Source: Ifrita kowaldi
Taxonomy: Eukaryota > Chordata > Aves > Passeriformes > Cinclosomatidae
Direction: 5' to 3'
Assembly (NCBI GenBank): GCA_013398055.1
Contig: VZRS01001524.1
Coordinates: forward strand, 327,766-391,765
Length of the DNA stretch: 64,000 nt
The position numbers were made by a program, and so were the translations under genes. Positions 12,961 to 26,188 of this stretch are shown piece by piece (position 1 is the stretch's first letter; each line of letters starts with the position of its first letter). Below the pieces are notes generated by a model, which worked only from the letters and a program-made list of their open reading frames with translations, searched no databases and was not told where the DNA came from.

Positions 12961-15314
12961 AGAGCTGACATCGTTTACAGCAGAGCAAACTAATCCAGAT
13001 CACTCGAGGTTCATTATGTTAGAAAATAACAGAAAGTGCTGTTCAGTGCAGAAGGCACGTTTAAGGTTGTCAAAACCCCAACTTTAAGACTATTGAGTTG
13101 TGGAGCAAACTCATTAAGGGAGCTACACCACGGATAAGGCCTTTCCACCCACAGCCCAGTTCAACCATAACTATCCTTCAGCAGTATGAACAGAGTTAGT
13201 TTCTGACACAGTCCTGCAAGACTGCAAGATCAGGTGCGTGCTGCTCTCAGAACCTATGTCCTCTAAAGGTCATAGTAATGAGAGCAGTACTAGGACTTGG
13301 CAAACATTATTACAGTAAAACTCCCATCACAAAATTGAGCCCTAGTCCTATTATTATCCAAATAAGCTACTGTTCTTGTATAGGCATGGAGACTGTGTGG
13401 AGACACAGAGAAGTGGAGAGAAGTTTCAGAACGTTTCAGCAAAATTTTACTAGTTCAATTTGCTTTCTTACTGAGGGGATTAGGGGTGAGTTGATTTTTT
13501 CATAATGCTGTTTGACTTCAGGCCCTTTGCCCTGAGTCTCAAATGACAAGTTCTTTCATCTACCCAAGAGGTGTGTTATGAGAGTTCAGACACAATTTAG
13601 CCACTCTTGAAATGCCAATTTGCAACCTAGAATAATCCATTGCCATTTAGTTTTGACCTGCATGTGTTTGGACAAGCCTTACTCACAGTTCTGCTGCATG
13701 TACCACACATCAATCAATGGCTGGGTCCCCCAAAGACTAGTCCTCAAAATTTCTACATTATCTGTATATGAGAGCTCTAGCAAGTAAATCAAAGTAAATC
13801 AAATAACAAGCATTTAGTCTACATTAAATATTTCAGCAAACAGGCTTACAAAACCTGGAGAAAAACCTGCAGAAACAAGTAAAATACCAGTTCAGGCTGC
13901 TTGTTGGCAGCCTAAGCTCACTTTCAGAATTTTTTATTTACTTTTAGTGTTTGAAAAGTTGTGCATGTTGGAGCATGACATACCTCCTCTCTTATCACTC
14001 TCATATGTAGGATGCAAAATCTTTGCAAGAGGGTTGTGGAGGTGGGGGAAGTCCCTTCAACAAAGAAGAAAACTAATATTCTACAGCCACATATGTATTT
14101 CAAGGCATATTGTGTGTCTACTATATTTCTGCTAGCTAAAATTCCAGACCACTGATTAAAAATGGGATTGAAACTTCAGCAAACACATTGTTTTTATTTT
14201 AATTATTCATTTAGGTCCCAATCCTGCAAAGATTAAATCAAACAGATTAGATTCACTCAAATAAGCAGCCATGAGAGCTGTTCAAGTGTGTGACATCAAA
14301 GGTGTATGCACAAGCCTTTGTAAAATCAAATTCTTTGCCTATAGGTCTAACCTTAGCCAAATTCTTGTCACCATTTTCAGTGACGTTGGTATGAACTGAT
14401 TCTTGTCCATGGAGCCAATTCTGTTGGGTACCCAGCATCTTTGCCCACAGTCTAGGATTTACACCCCTTGTCCTGGTGTCTGAAAAAGCTCAAGACTCTC
14501 TAAGAAGCAAAGAACACTGATTTTTAGTTATAAACTAATGTGTAACTCAGTTGATGTACATGAAGTTCAAAGACTGAAGCCATGACAAATTGCCACATTA
14601 AAGTACAATTAGGCAGATGGGTTGGCTCACCCAGGAACATAATGATATACAGTCGGCTTCGGCATTTTTTTTATTTTTACATTTGTGACAGAATAAACAG
14701 AAAACACCTAATTTCCTCTTTAAACCATGGAAAATTCCTATAATCTTAACTATAGTGTTCAATCTTTGCAGCTGAGGAACACAATTATATACATAATTTA
14801 CATTTTTACTTACTTTTTAAGTACTTACTGATCCAGTGATTAACTTCAGTCCAAGGCAGGATTATTTCACTGAGCAGGCATTGGCCCAATCCAGCAATGT
14901 AATGTATTATCCTCACTAAGATGTATGAAAGCTGTGACAGTTCACTTTTGCAGGAGGTTTAGAGGTTTTCATGGTGCTACAGAATTAAGCCTAAGTAAAT
15001 GTAAAATCTTAAAAAATATGCGCTGTTAAAACTATTAACATCACAGTTTTAATTTTTTTCCTCTTTTCCCACAAAATTCAGTAGGGATGCTCCTGTGGAT
15101 AACAACTACCCATTTACTGCTCTCAAAAAATTCTAGACTAGCTTCAGTTACTAATTTCATGTTATGGTCATAAAGCCCTAACCTGCACTGAGAAGCCAGC
15201 TGAGTTCAGCTCACTTAAGCCAGGAGCAGTATTTATCTGTTAAAATGGCATCCAACCTGAACTAACTAATCCTTCCCAGGGAAAGGGGTTTTTAATTTGC
15301 ATTCCATTCTATAT

Positions 15315-15350
15315 TCACAGAATCACAGATTGGGTTGGAAAGGAGAATTA
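15315..15350 (-). mobile_element. CR1 LINE 3'-end relic
   Basis: The + strand reads cacagaatcacag followed by tgggttggaaaggag. This resembles the reverse complement of the 3' end of avian CR1 elements, whose tails carry ATTCTATG-like octamers next to a CCTTCCAACCC-like block. Only a few dozen bases are recognisable, so it is an old, heavily 5'-truncated copy on the minus strand. It supports a sauropsid, most likely avian, source. Confidence 0.6.
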
Positions 15351-18052
15351 GGATTCACTTCTTCTCAAAACTTTAGCACTAAACCCACTATTGCCTGGGT
15401 AATTTCCATAGTTTTAAGAAACACAGAATCCTCTTTGCCTTCTGTAGTGACGTTAGACTGGGGCCTTGGGACTAAACGTGGAGCTGGGGACTGCATGCTG
15501 TCATTGATGGGGCACTGAATATACTGCCTGCTAATTAACAGATGCTTATGATGAATCCACTGCCATGAGTACAAGTGCACTTTAAATAGTTGCTGCAGGA
15601 TGTAGGCATCTGATGATCACTTACCTATTTATAGCACTATTTAAACATACTTCACCCACCAAAAGAAATGAAGGGTACAATAGCTCTACAAAATGTTTAT
15701 TCCCAAATTGACTTGCAAATGTAATTGAAGACACAGATTTCCATAAATGAGCAACTTGGTATGAAAATATTTTCTTGTCATAAAGTATTTTAAGATCACA
15801 GAAATTATTTTCAGACATTAGTAAGGATTACTTCTCACAAAACTCTCATACTTTATACAGTGTCTAGAATCTTTTCAAGGCTAAAAGATTGTCCCAACCA
15901 ATAAAGCATTAGAAAAGAAAAAGAAAGCTAGGAAGGACCACACTGTCCTAAGAACTGTTCCTGTTTGCTTTTAAATTTATGGATCATGTTCTACATTAAG
16001 CCAATACAGGTTCTGTAACACTGGATCCAGAAAACAGGCCAGCAGCCATGCTCTTGAAATGCCAAAGAACCATTGGTAGTTTTGAAAATCCAGAAAAGAG
16101 TAAGCATGCTAATCCACTAAATTTCAAAAACCAAATGGATGAATAGGCATCCTGAAGGGGTATCTTGTACGTAAGATGGGTTTGGAACTGTGATCAAGCA
16201 CAGGGAGTATGTTCAGATAAGTGCAGTCATTGCCCAGCACATCCATTCTGTCCCTCTCTGAGGTAAAATGTTATTATGTAAAATTAGCTTTGTGTTTTAA
16301 GCTGATTTATTGTGCTGCTGAAAGCAAGGAAAGGAAAGGTCTAAAAGTATTAACCACAGGTTGCTGACTAGATATGGGTTGTTATCCTGCAGTAACTCCT
16401 TTGTTTTAGTCATATGACTCTACCCAACAACCTTTAATATGAAGGTTCAGTTAATGTAATTAAGCCATTAAAAGCTTCTTAGGAAATAACTCATTAATAC
16501 AAACTAATGAGGTAAAATTCTACATTCCTTACTAAATGATCCTGCATTCCTTGAACACCTAAAACTTTTGCTAAAGGTAAGTAAATGTCAGTGTTGAACT
16601 GTTAGGCTTGTCTACACTTGAAAGTAACTCTGGATTAAGGCAGGGAGTGAATTTCAAGTGCACCAACAAATTTGGAATAATTCCAAGCATGGACAAGTCA
16701 TGTATAGTGCAATCCTGGAAGATACCATGGGTTTTAAACTCAAATCTGAGGCTACATAACCAATTCAAATAACACATTTTTACAGATTTCAGATTTTAAA
16801 AAGGAAAGAAAAAGACCAAAACTCTCCAGCATGACTAACCATCGCCTTTGTGCCTCCTGTTCTCCGCTGCCTGCCTTACACAGGCTCCTCTATACTCAGC
16901 ACTCCTCTTCTACTGACTCTGATATGCCCCTTACCCTCCCTCCAACATTTTTCTGATAAGATGTTTATAGGCCCTCAACCTACCAAATGCAAACACAACA
17001 GACCAGAAGAGGGAGGAAAGAAAGAGATTATATAAGAGAAGGAAAAAATCAACAAAAGATCAAACAAGAAAAATGTGAAACTAACATACCTTCACTGCTC
17101 AATCACTTGCTTCTGGCTGGATCCTATTCCTCATATTGTATGTTGTCTGTTTAAAGCTCAATCCAAAATCTAATCAAATAGGCAAAAGTCAGTAGATTAC
17201 TTTAAACTGTTCAGTTCCAGACAATTCTTTTTATTTTTGACCATAACAGATCTAGAACTTAGTTATATAAAAGTTATTTAATAACATATACTTTCAGATT
17301 CAAGCCCATATATTAAATAACTGACATTCACCCTGCAATACCTAAAATATGGAGCTACACATATGGCTAAAACTACATGTGTGGTTTGCAGGATTGGGTC
17401 CCAAACTGCTGTATTCTGTTTTAAAGTTCATATTGCATGCTTGTGCTTTCAAGACCATATTATGGGTGAAAGTGTAGCCAATACGAAAGTATCACAGGCT
17501 AAAATCTTTTCATGTCTACAGTTTCCTAATTACTTTATTATTTTTTATCTACATAATTCCACAGGGGTGCCAAATATTTTACTGAAAAACATCAAGAAAA
17601 AGCTTCTGCATAGAGAGCTAACAACTTCAATTAGCAAAGGTAAGTGAATGAAAGGGATGCGAGACAGTGTATTGTGCATTGAAGTTTGACACACTGTATT
17701 AATTATTTGTCATGGACATTTTCTTTTAGCCCTTTTGATCTTTAGTTGATCTGTTTTTCTCTTTTTCTTCCTTTCCCAATCTGATTTAATTGCAAGGACA
17801 TGATAAAATGGGTCATGATAAAGAAATTGAAGGAGATTTAAGTACAGCCTGCCTCACAGATGAAACAGAGCCAAAAATCAAGCAGCTACATAAACAGTCA
17901 TTATCTTTCATAAAGTAAATTTTATCCAGCACAGTAAAAATGCCTGAAATAAGACTGTTTTAGCTATATTTCTGTCACATAATGAATAGGTTGGCTAGAT
18001 GGTCAGAATCTAGCTATACAAACCAATGAAATTTCATGTCAAGTAAACAATC

Positions 18053-18095
18053 AAACCTAAAAAACCCCAGAAAAAAACCCCACCAAACCAAAACA
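18053..18095. repeat. A/C-rich low-complexity tract
   Basis: Runs of A with interspersed CCCC and ACC blocks and almost no G or T. Similar tracts occur at 23820-23852 and 50391-50432, and as the complement at 58252-58313. Confidence 0.5.
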
Positions 18096-21000
18096 GGGAA
18101 GTTGCAAGTCCTTATTTTATTAAATAAATCTACTGTTCTATTATCAGTCTGCAAAGTTGTTTGAGGATGAGGAGGTTGTGAGATGTTTATAAGGTGTGAT
18201 ATTTTTGAAGTCCAATATACGTAATCACATTTTAAAGTAAAGCCATAAAGTGAGCCTCTCTTCAGTATACAGTGTGTTTCCAAACATGCTCCCCACAAGA
18301 AAAAGTCACCCATTTAAACCTGTTAGCTATATGAACTTGAATACCAACCTGTGGCAAAATTTTGGGATTTGGGAATTACCAAGTAATGCATTGCTTATGC
18401 TCCAAATTATTTCTTTAATTATTTAAACTCCAAAAATTGGAGGAAGGAACTCTGCACTGCTGCTCTGTGCTCAGGTTTAGCACTGCTCCTGGAGAACACA
18501 CCTTTATTTTTCTTTTGCAGTGGAAATTACCAATACTACTGCAAAACAAATTTGTAAAAGGGCTTAATTTTATACTTTTCTATGGGACTTACAGTTTAGA
18601 TCCAGCTGGAATTATGAATCAACATAAAAGTTTTCCCTTCACATATACAGTGCAGCATTAACTATTTCAGAGAACATATTCTTTTGTCTGTGTGTATATG
18701 AGAATTGGAGTCTTTTTGCAAGTATTGGATCTGATTTTTACCCCTCCAAGTGCTGTGCAATACATGACATTCCTTATTTTGCTTTAGACTGCTACTGATT
18801 AATGCCTTATGTTGGATATGTGTTTGTTTTTCCCACGTGTTATTTCATCGTCCTTGGAATTACAATAACACATGCCAGGGAATGTGACCTATCAGTCTTA
18901 ACTGTCCTTCATTGAGTCTGGATGGGGATGTAAGACAAGTGCATACATATAATATATGAAGGGTTTACACTTTAATCTGACACATAATTTGCTGCTGGAA
19001 GGCTTTCATGTCATACATTGATTCATAAAGTATCAATTATTTAGTGTAGATGCATGTGGAATGCTATAAAAATCCAGTCTTTGTTGCCGTTTACATATTA
19101 AAGAAGCCAAATGCAAGCTTTTTTTTTCTTCAAATATGCACAAAAGATAGGAGAGATCTTGAGTAATGAGACAGAGGAGGAAAAAACAACCCAACCTTCC
19201 ATCTGCTCCTTTACCAAACCTTGAGGGAAATCATTAGTCTTTCCACTTCTTGGGTCTCTTGATTGCACTAGTGAGAATAGGGCTTGTGGAGAAAGGCAAT
19301 CTTTCAACATAAAAATCAACACAAATAACTTGAAAGCAGCTGACCAACACCACTAATCACAGCACATATCTGAAGACAAAAAATGTGAAATACCGGTTCA
19401 TAAGCAGTCCAAAGTATATTCAGCTATCTGTATTTTCATTGATATTCCTCACTATGGGCCCAAACACAAGCCCTAGTAATTTTCACAGTTGCTTCTTGTA
19501 AGCCACCACGATTCCCTCCCTTGCACAACTTAAGAATTCTACGTATTTCTCAATTATTACTTCCACAGAGCTGGCAATGTCAAATATGAAGGCGATAATG
19601 AGCTGAAGGACATCAGCAAACTGAGTACATCAGAGCCAGTACCCCCACTGGTATCAAATGAAAATTGCTTAAAAGCAGGGACAGTCCAGGCCCTGTTATA
19701 TCACAGGGCCAAGAACTTTTCGCACAAACCAGGTTGCTTACACTTGCCACATATGACCTGTGCATCTGTTGAACCATTTGTAGTTTAGTAGACAGGCAAC
19801 AAAATTGCACACGCAGTGCTATTGAAAGCCACGGACAAAAAGAAATAATCAAAGGCAAGTTATGCCTTTAGCAAAGATTATAAATACATGCATTCAGTAA
19901 ATTTGCTATTCAGGCCTTTCAAATTTTGCTGTTGCCTGAGGGATTAATTTTATCTTAAGGACTGGGAGTTTCATTTGCACTTAATTTTTTTTTTTTTTAA
20001 GGTCTTTACAGGCTGGCATGGTAGGTGGCCACCATAGGAATACAGGTCTGCAGGAGGTTTCAAAACTTATAGTGAAAATCTCATGTTTTTATGAACTAGC
20101 CAAAATGTACCTGAGTTTTCTACTTCTACAGGGTGTAAGAGACCAAAAGTCTGAAGAAAGAAACACTATATACTTGCATTTTCTTGTCGATACTTCATTT
20201 ATTTAATTCAATTGCTCTTGGGGAGAAAAAAAGAATAAAATCTACAAACCATTTCTACACAGTGTGCTCTTTTTAGTACATGGAAGGAAAACTTTGCCTA
20301 CCCTAGAAAATATACTGATCTATAGAAGTACACAGAGACAGATAGAAAAATCTATAAACTAGAGAGCTCTTTCTTATCTCACAGATAAAGAACACTTTTT
20401 TTCAGATTACTTGTATATCTAGATATTTAGATGTCAAGATATTTAGATATCATGAGGCAACAGAAGCAGAATAGTTAACTACATTGAAAACTGTTCCTCA
20501 TGTGCAAACCACAAAACTAGCACTATGAGGGTGAGAAAGGCCTCATGCTAAAGAACATTGGCTGGCCTCCATCTGTCTCATCCTGTTTCTCCCATGAAAT
20601 AGACCAACCACTTTGCTAATGAACAGTAATTAATTCCAGAAGGAATAGGAGATACAAAAGCAGATTCCCATAATCTTTTTTTTTTTTTAAAAAAAGCAAG
20701 ACCTGTTAATGATGAGGCTGTGGGTATCTCTCCATTAACAACTAGCCAGGTACAATAGGAAGTGGTCTACAGAACAAAACCGTATCTGTTTAGAGTCTGG
20801 TATCTACACTAGACACAGCTTATGGGAAGTTATTTCCAACCAGTTCCAGTGTGGACTGCATGTCCATCCATTAGTTGCTGGAGCATGTTAGGTCCTGGGT
20901 CACAGTTTAATTTCACTCAGGAGGTAATCCCCTTTGTGTACTCTGACACTGTAAACCACCTTGAAAACCAAAGCTCCACATCTGGGAATGACTAGGAGGT

Positions 21001-22457
21001 TCACTTCCAAAGCCTGCTCCTGGTCCAACCTAAGATGCTGATGGAGGCATATCCCAAATGCCTCACAGGACACAATTTTACTCTAATTCTCTTCAGGGAC
21101 ACACATGGGCAAGAGAAACTGACAGATAAAATACTGCAGAGCACTGACAGCACTAGCACTTGCTTCCTGCCAAATGCATGCATCTGATACTATTCCAAGA
21201 TGTTCACATTCAAAGGGAATGCAAGTTCACAAAACATTTTTAGGTCTTTGCTTCTAAGTGTTCAAATCCATGCCAATGCAGAGAAATAGCTTTTATGTAC
21301 TGCTCTGCCCTTCTTCATTCCTATTTTGACTCTGTGTTGTGTCCAGGATTTGTACTGGCCCTTTGCTAGGGAAAACTTCACTGACTGTCCATGAAGGGAT
21401 TGTAGAATCCTTCTCCCCAGTTGTCTTTTTTCCTCTCAAACAAAACACAAATGACTCTTTCATTAGGCTTGGAACCTTACATATCCATACTTGTATGTGT
21501 GAGGCAAATACACCAGAGAAGATACTGTGTCGTGCTGGCCTGTATTTTGTAAATGGTTTTACTTCTTCAAGGTAAAAATATTCAACCACGGTTCTATTTC
21601 ATTGTGTGGGATGGAGCTCAGATCCCTGTGGAGAAAACTACTGAATTCCTTGGTTCAAAAGGTTTAATGTTAGAAATTTAAAAGGTAACAAATTCTCTTA
21701 AGTGCAGAAGGGATTATGAAGGTAATTTCTTAACAGCTGCATAATAAATCCCACATACATTAATGATAAAACAGCCTTATTTACCATAGGTTGAGAAAAC
21801 TTGTTTTTTACCAAAACAAAGAGTGATTTTTCAGATGCAACATATTTCTTTTACCTTTTATGTTAAAAAGTACAATGGCAACAAATGAAACTATTCATCC
21901 AGCAGAAAGGCACTTAGCATCTGTTAGGTCAAGTTAGCAAAAGACAGATAAAACATCTGACTGGGCTGCTGTCTTTTCTAATTACAAGACATGCAGTTAA
22001 TGTTTGAGAGTAAATCCTATCCTAAGTAATACTGAGGCCCATGTTGACTTTGTTTATTTGTTGAATTTCTGTGGGTAAAAAAAGAGTCCAAACCAACCTA
22101 TTCAGCAGTTTAGTTGAATTTTCTTGTTCTGTGTGTAGTTTTTGAAATGCAGGCTCGTTGTATTACTCAAAACTTAGACCTTGGTAACTATTAGCATGTT
22201 ATTAACAATACTATATGTACATTTTTTACTGTAACCATATACATCTCTCAGAGGGGCATAAGCTGGGGACCATTCATAGCTCATATTTGTTTTCCCCATG
22301 CAGCCCCACATGTGGTGAACAGCTGTAGAAGTTGTAAAATTGTCTTTACACATTGCGCATGCTGTTGAATATAATACACATACACATTATGTATGAAGCA
22401 AGTCCTGAAGCAAAACAATGTACTGAATATTTCTATTTACTTATTCTGTAAATATTC

Positions 22458-22477
22458 GTCTTTATTTAAATAAAGAC
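22458..22477. other. 20-bp perfect palindrome containing AATAAA on both strands
   Basis: gtctttatttaaataaagac reads the same on both strands and therefore presents the poly(A) hexamer AATAAA in both directions. It could act as a bidirectional 3'-end signal or form a short cruciform. No flanking gene supports either, so this is a description only. Confidence 0.4.
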
Positions 22478-25400
22478 AAATGTTTTCTTTTAAATTCTTT
22501 CAATAAAATAATAGCACTTAATTATTCAGAATTGCAGGTTTACCAGTTCTTACCACAAGCAAGCCTTTTAACCACGTCCGCTATGGCAAAGAATCAAATG
22601 CTGTCAAAAGTGAAACTGCAAAGCAACTGTTACTATGGTATTGTGACCAGCCTCACTGCAATAAAATACAGAAATGAAAATCTAAATTGTTACTTACATA
22701 TACATTTTGCTCCAGGGTACTATAAGCAAAAATGAAAACAGCTGACAGTGAGTCACCCTTCTAGATAATAACTATTGCTAATATGAATCTGATGTGTTGA
22801 AGGGTGGGATGAAGCTCCAGAGACTAACACTCCCCTCGTTAATATTCTATACCAAATTGAAAGAAAGGTGGGGTGGTTTCCCCATCTCTAGTGAGAGCTT
22901 AGTTTTCTGAACACAGCTAAATCAATCCCCACAGAGCTATCTTATCTGCAAGGCTCATGAAAAATATCTGACAAGTAAATGGTTAGCATTTGGAATGGAC
23001 CACACTGAGTGAAGTAACAGTTATTTCATAAGAGATTTCCCATGGTATATATTCCAAAACCCAACTATGAGGCCTTCACTCCCACACCCACCACAAATGA
23101 TAATATTTGAATCCTGTGCTATACTATTAATACACTCAGGGCCATTTTAAGCAGCAAAGTACATATAGCCAAGCACACTAAAAGGATAGCTTATTTCTTG
23201 GTTATTATTAAAAAAAAGGAAAGCAGACCTATTTAAATGAGGAACACTTCCCTCTGCTCCCATTTTCCATCAGCCAACAAATACAGATACTACATGTGGG
23301 ACATATCACACACCAGAAAGGAAAGCGTTATACAAGCCCACTGTTAAATTAGCTATGTAAATGTGAGCAATCTTTTTTTAGTTTGCCCCTTTTTCTGCTT
23401 TCTCACAGCCCTTGTAACATGTTCAAAAGAATAAGCATTATCCTGAAAATTATTATTATTATTGTTATTTCAAAATTATTTACAATTGTTTATTATACTT
23501 TGATCAACTATATACGGTAGAAATGTGCTATCACTTTGATTTTAAAGTTAGCATATATGAAAAGAGAAGCAATTGCCCATACAAATTGTCTGCCAAGTCT
23601 TTCACACTTATCTACTACATGTTTTCTGCGTACATGAAATCTGGTCAAATTCAACTTAAATATTTTTCTTGTCAATTTATTAAAAAAAAAGCAAACACGA
23701 ATTTAATCTTATTTGTGGATCTGAAAAAAGAGTTTACATTAGCTTGACAGCTAATTTGAGAAATTTTACAAAACATTTTCGTTATTATATCTAATTACAG
23801 TACTCTCTCTTTTTCCTTTAAAAAAAAACAAAACAAAACCCCAAAAAACTGACAAACCCTACTTTTACAAAGTGGTTTTACTTTACTACTTTTAGTATTA
23901 TCTTATGTTTGTTCTTCATTCCAGAACAGCACATGGATTATTGTGGTGCTCTAATTTAGGGTATCGTTTTACCCATCTGTGCCAGTGAAGTTCTTAGGGA
24001 ACTTAATCCATAATGCTTATCTTCATGAAGGCCCAGTTCAACCATTACTGATGTATGTACCAATCAATTAATAAGTTGTTCCCCTCAGAGTTAATGAAAT
24101 TGCTCAAGTGTGTAAGTTTTCTTGCCAAGACGTGATGAGATCATCTGCCTGGAGAGATGCAAGCTGGAACCCCTCACTATTTCGGTTTGCATGAATTCAG
24201 TTCTCCTAGTGGTACTAGCAAACAAACACTAGCCAAAGACCAAGACTCAAACAAAGATGAGACTCAGGCCAGAATAAGCAAAGAAAAAAATGCATGCTAT
24301 GTTGTAGGGTGCTGCCTTTCTTCCTTGTGGGACAGTGCATAACTCAGCCAAGGTTCTGATAGCTCTGCTTATTGGGAAAATTCACACATTGACATGAGTG
24401 CTTGAATCAGGCCACTTCAGATTAAAGACGCTGTGACTTCTAGCATTTAGGCATATGGTCACCAGACAATATGCTCTACCAAAAGTTAGACTTTTTATTT
24501 CTCTTATCACAGTAATTGTCATGTAGCTAAGCCACTGTTGATACACAGAAGCAAGATTGGACTTCTACCATAAGAATTATCGATGTACCTACTGTAAGAG
24601 ATTCAGAACCAGTTTCTTCAAACATACAGACAATGGCCTTTCTTCCAGCAGAGATGTGGGAGAAGAGGAGGAGGGGGAATGGGAGAGATCCTTCAACCAG
24701 GAATGTAACTTCCAATAATCACTTACAGATGTCAGAGTAATGTTCTAGGATCTTCCTATGAGTCCAAAGCTCTTATTTGTAACATATGCAGAATGAAAGC
24801 CCCTTGCATAAGACTGTAAATAAGCTTCTCAACTGAACTAGTTGTGGCTCAGCCAGCTTCAGCCCTTGGGACAGGGAGGTGCAAAGAGGGTAAAAGAGGC
24901 CTACTTTAGCAGTAACACGCTCAGGTTTTCTTATAATTTTGCCATTACTTTAGAGATGGGATGTCTTTAGCATTTAGATTCCAAATCACCACAAAACTAT
25001 GGGAAATGCCAATGATAAAGCAAGTAAAACCACACCCAGCATTACAGGAGAGAGATTTGAATTCAGACATGGAACAGTAATGAGAAAAAATGAGAGTTTT
25101 CACTTAGAACATATGAAATTCTCTGCTAAAAAGAGAATGAAAAAGCATCCAGGTTGGGTAGCTCATATATGTTGATGAGAGTTTAAGTGTATCCAGTTTG
25201 CACAGTAAAGTGTAACATATAATTAATCGTATTTCAGCAGTAAATGTTGGAATGCTGAATACCTCATTTATTGGAAAGCACTTGCAAGGTTTCAATTTCA
25301 AATAGTCTCATTCAAAGTAGCTGTTTCATAGAAATTATTTGTATAAATTAAAGTAACAGTTGATCTTCATGCTGGTTCTTAATTATCAGACAAAACCCTT

Positions 25401-25683
25401 AATAGTGTGTCTTTCATGTAAATCAGGGGCACACTAGAGGTGATGTATTTCCTTTAGACATAAAAATAAATTGTTTACAGTGTCTGTCATCACATGTGCT
25501 TCAGGATCAGAGACAATTTGACTGCATCAATTAGATTTTCATTAGGATGCCAATCAGCATTTTTTCCAGCAAAAAGACACCAAAGCGTGTGCAGAAGCAT
25601 TAGCTGTGTCTGGCACCCAGGTTTGCTGAAAAGGGAGCAAAACAGGAAAGAAAAGCACACCTGGAGTCACCTAGACTCCTGCG

Positions 25684-26188
25684 TTGGAGGTTAGTAGAAG
25701 ATACTTCCTTCCAATACTTCCTTTCCCCAGCCCTAAGCAGCCAGAGGGGTACCTGGCAGTGCCCTGCCCCTGCAGAGGGACACGGGTTTCCTGGCAGGAG
25801 CAGCAGGAGCTCCGGCTCCTCACCAGCGGCATGGGAACCAGCAGCACTGCTGTACCTGACCAACTCGAGCTGCATTGATGGCCCCAACACTGAAGTAGCA
25901 GCTTCTAACCCTTGGTGCTTCTGCAAGCGAGTGAAGTGTAGGAGGTTGAGCTGGGCTTCCCTTGCATCATACGACCTAGGAAACATGCAGATTCCCCCTA
26001 ACGCCAATAGGTGTCAGGGCACCGCGAGGAGCGCATTCTACATCATGGGGAATTCCTGCAGTCGGAGTGCACTGCTGTGCTCCATCAGGCCCATGGCTCA
26101 ACTGGTGCACAGCTTTGCCCTTGGCTACAGCTGCTTCATAAAACTTCAAGGTGTTTTGCAAGAGGTAGTTAGGTCACACCTGCCTCAG
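25684..26188 (+). promoter_or_regulatory. GC-rich block ending in a splice donor; candidate BRDT 5' exon or promoter
   Basis: About 500 bases stand out from the AT-rich surroundings, with roughly a dozen CpGs where the flanks have few. The block ends in CCTCAG|GTAAAG (donor at 26189), a good plus-strand donor. BRDT must have at least one upstream non-coding exon, since its start codon follows an acceptor by only 50 bases. This block is one candidate for it. The open frames across it (96 codons on +, 135 on -) match no family I recognise. The evidence is composition plus one splice signal. Confidence 0.3.

Larger units (their letters stand above)
12961..25683. other. Intergenic AT-rich sequence
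   Basis: No exon with convincing splice sites and protein similarity was seen over this 12.7 kb. It holds homopolymer runs (T at 19985-19999; T then A at 20677-20696), an A/C-rich tract at 18053-18095, another at 23820-23852, a CR1 relic and a 20-base palindrome, the last two listed separately. Open frames are all under 100 codons and unrelated to any family I know. Confidence 0.5.

Noticed and set aside
25600..26007. 135-codon open frame on the minus strand
   Set aside because: It is a by-product of the GC-rich block at 25684-26188; overlapping frames on the other strand are equally open and none resembles a known protein.
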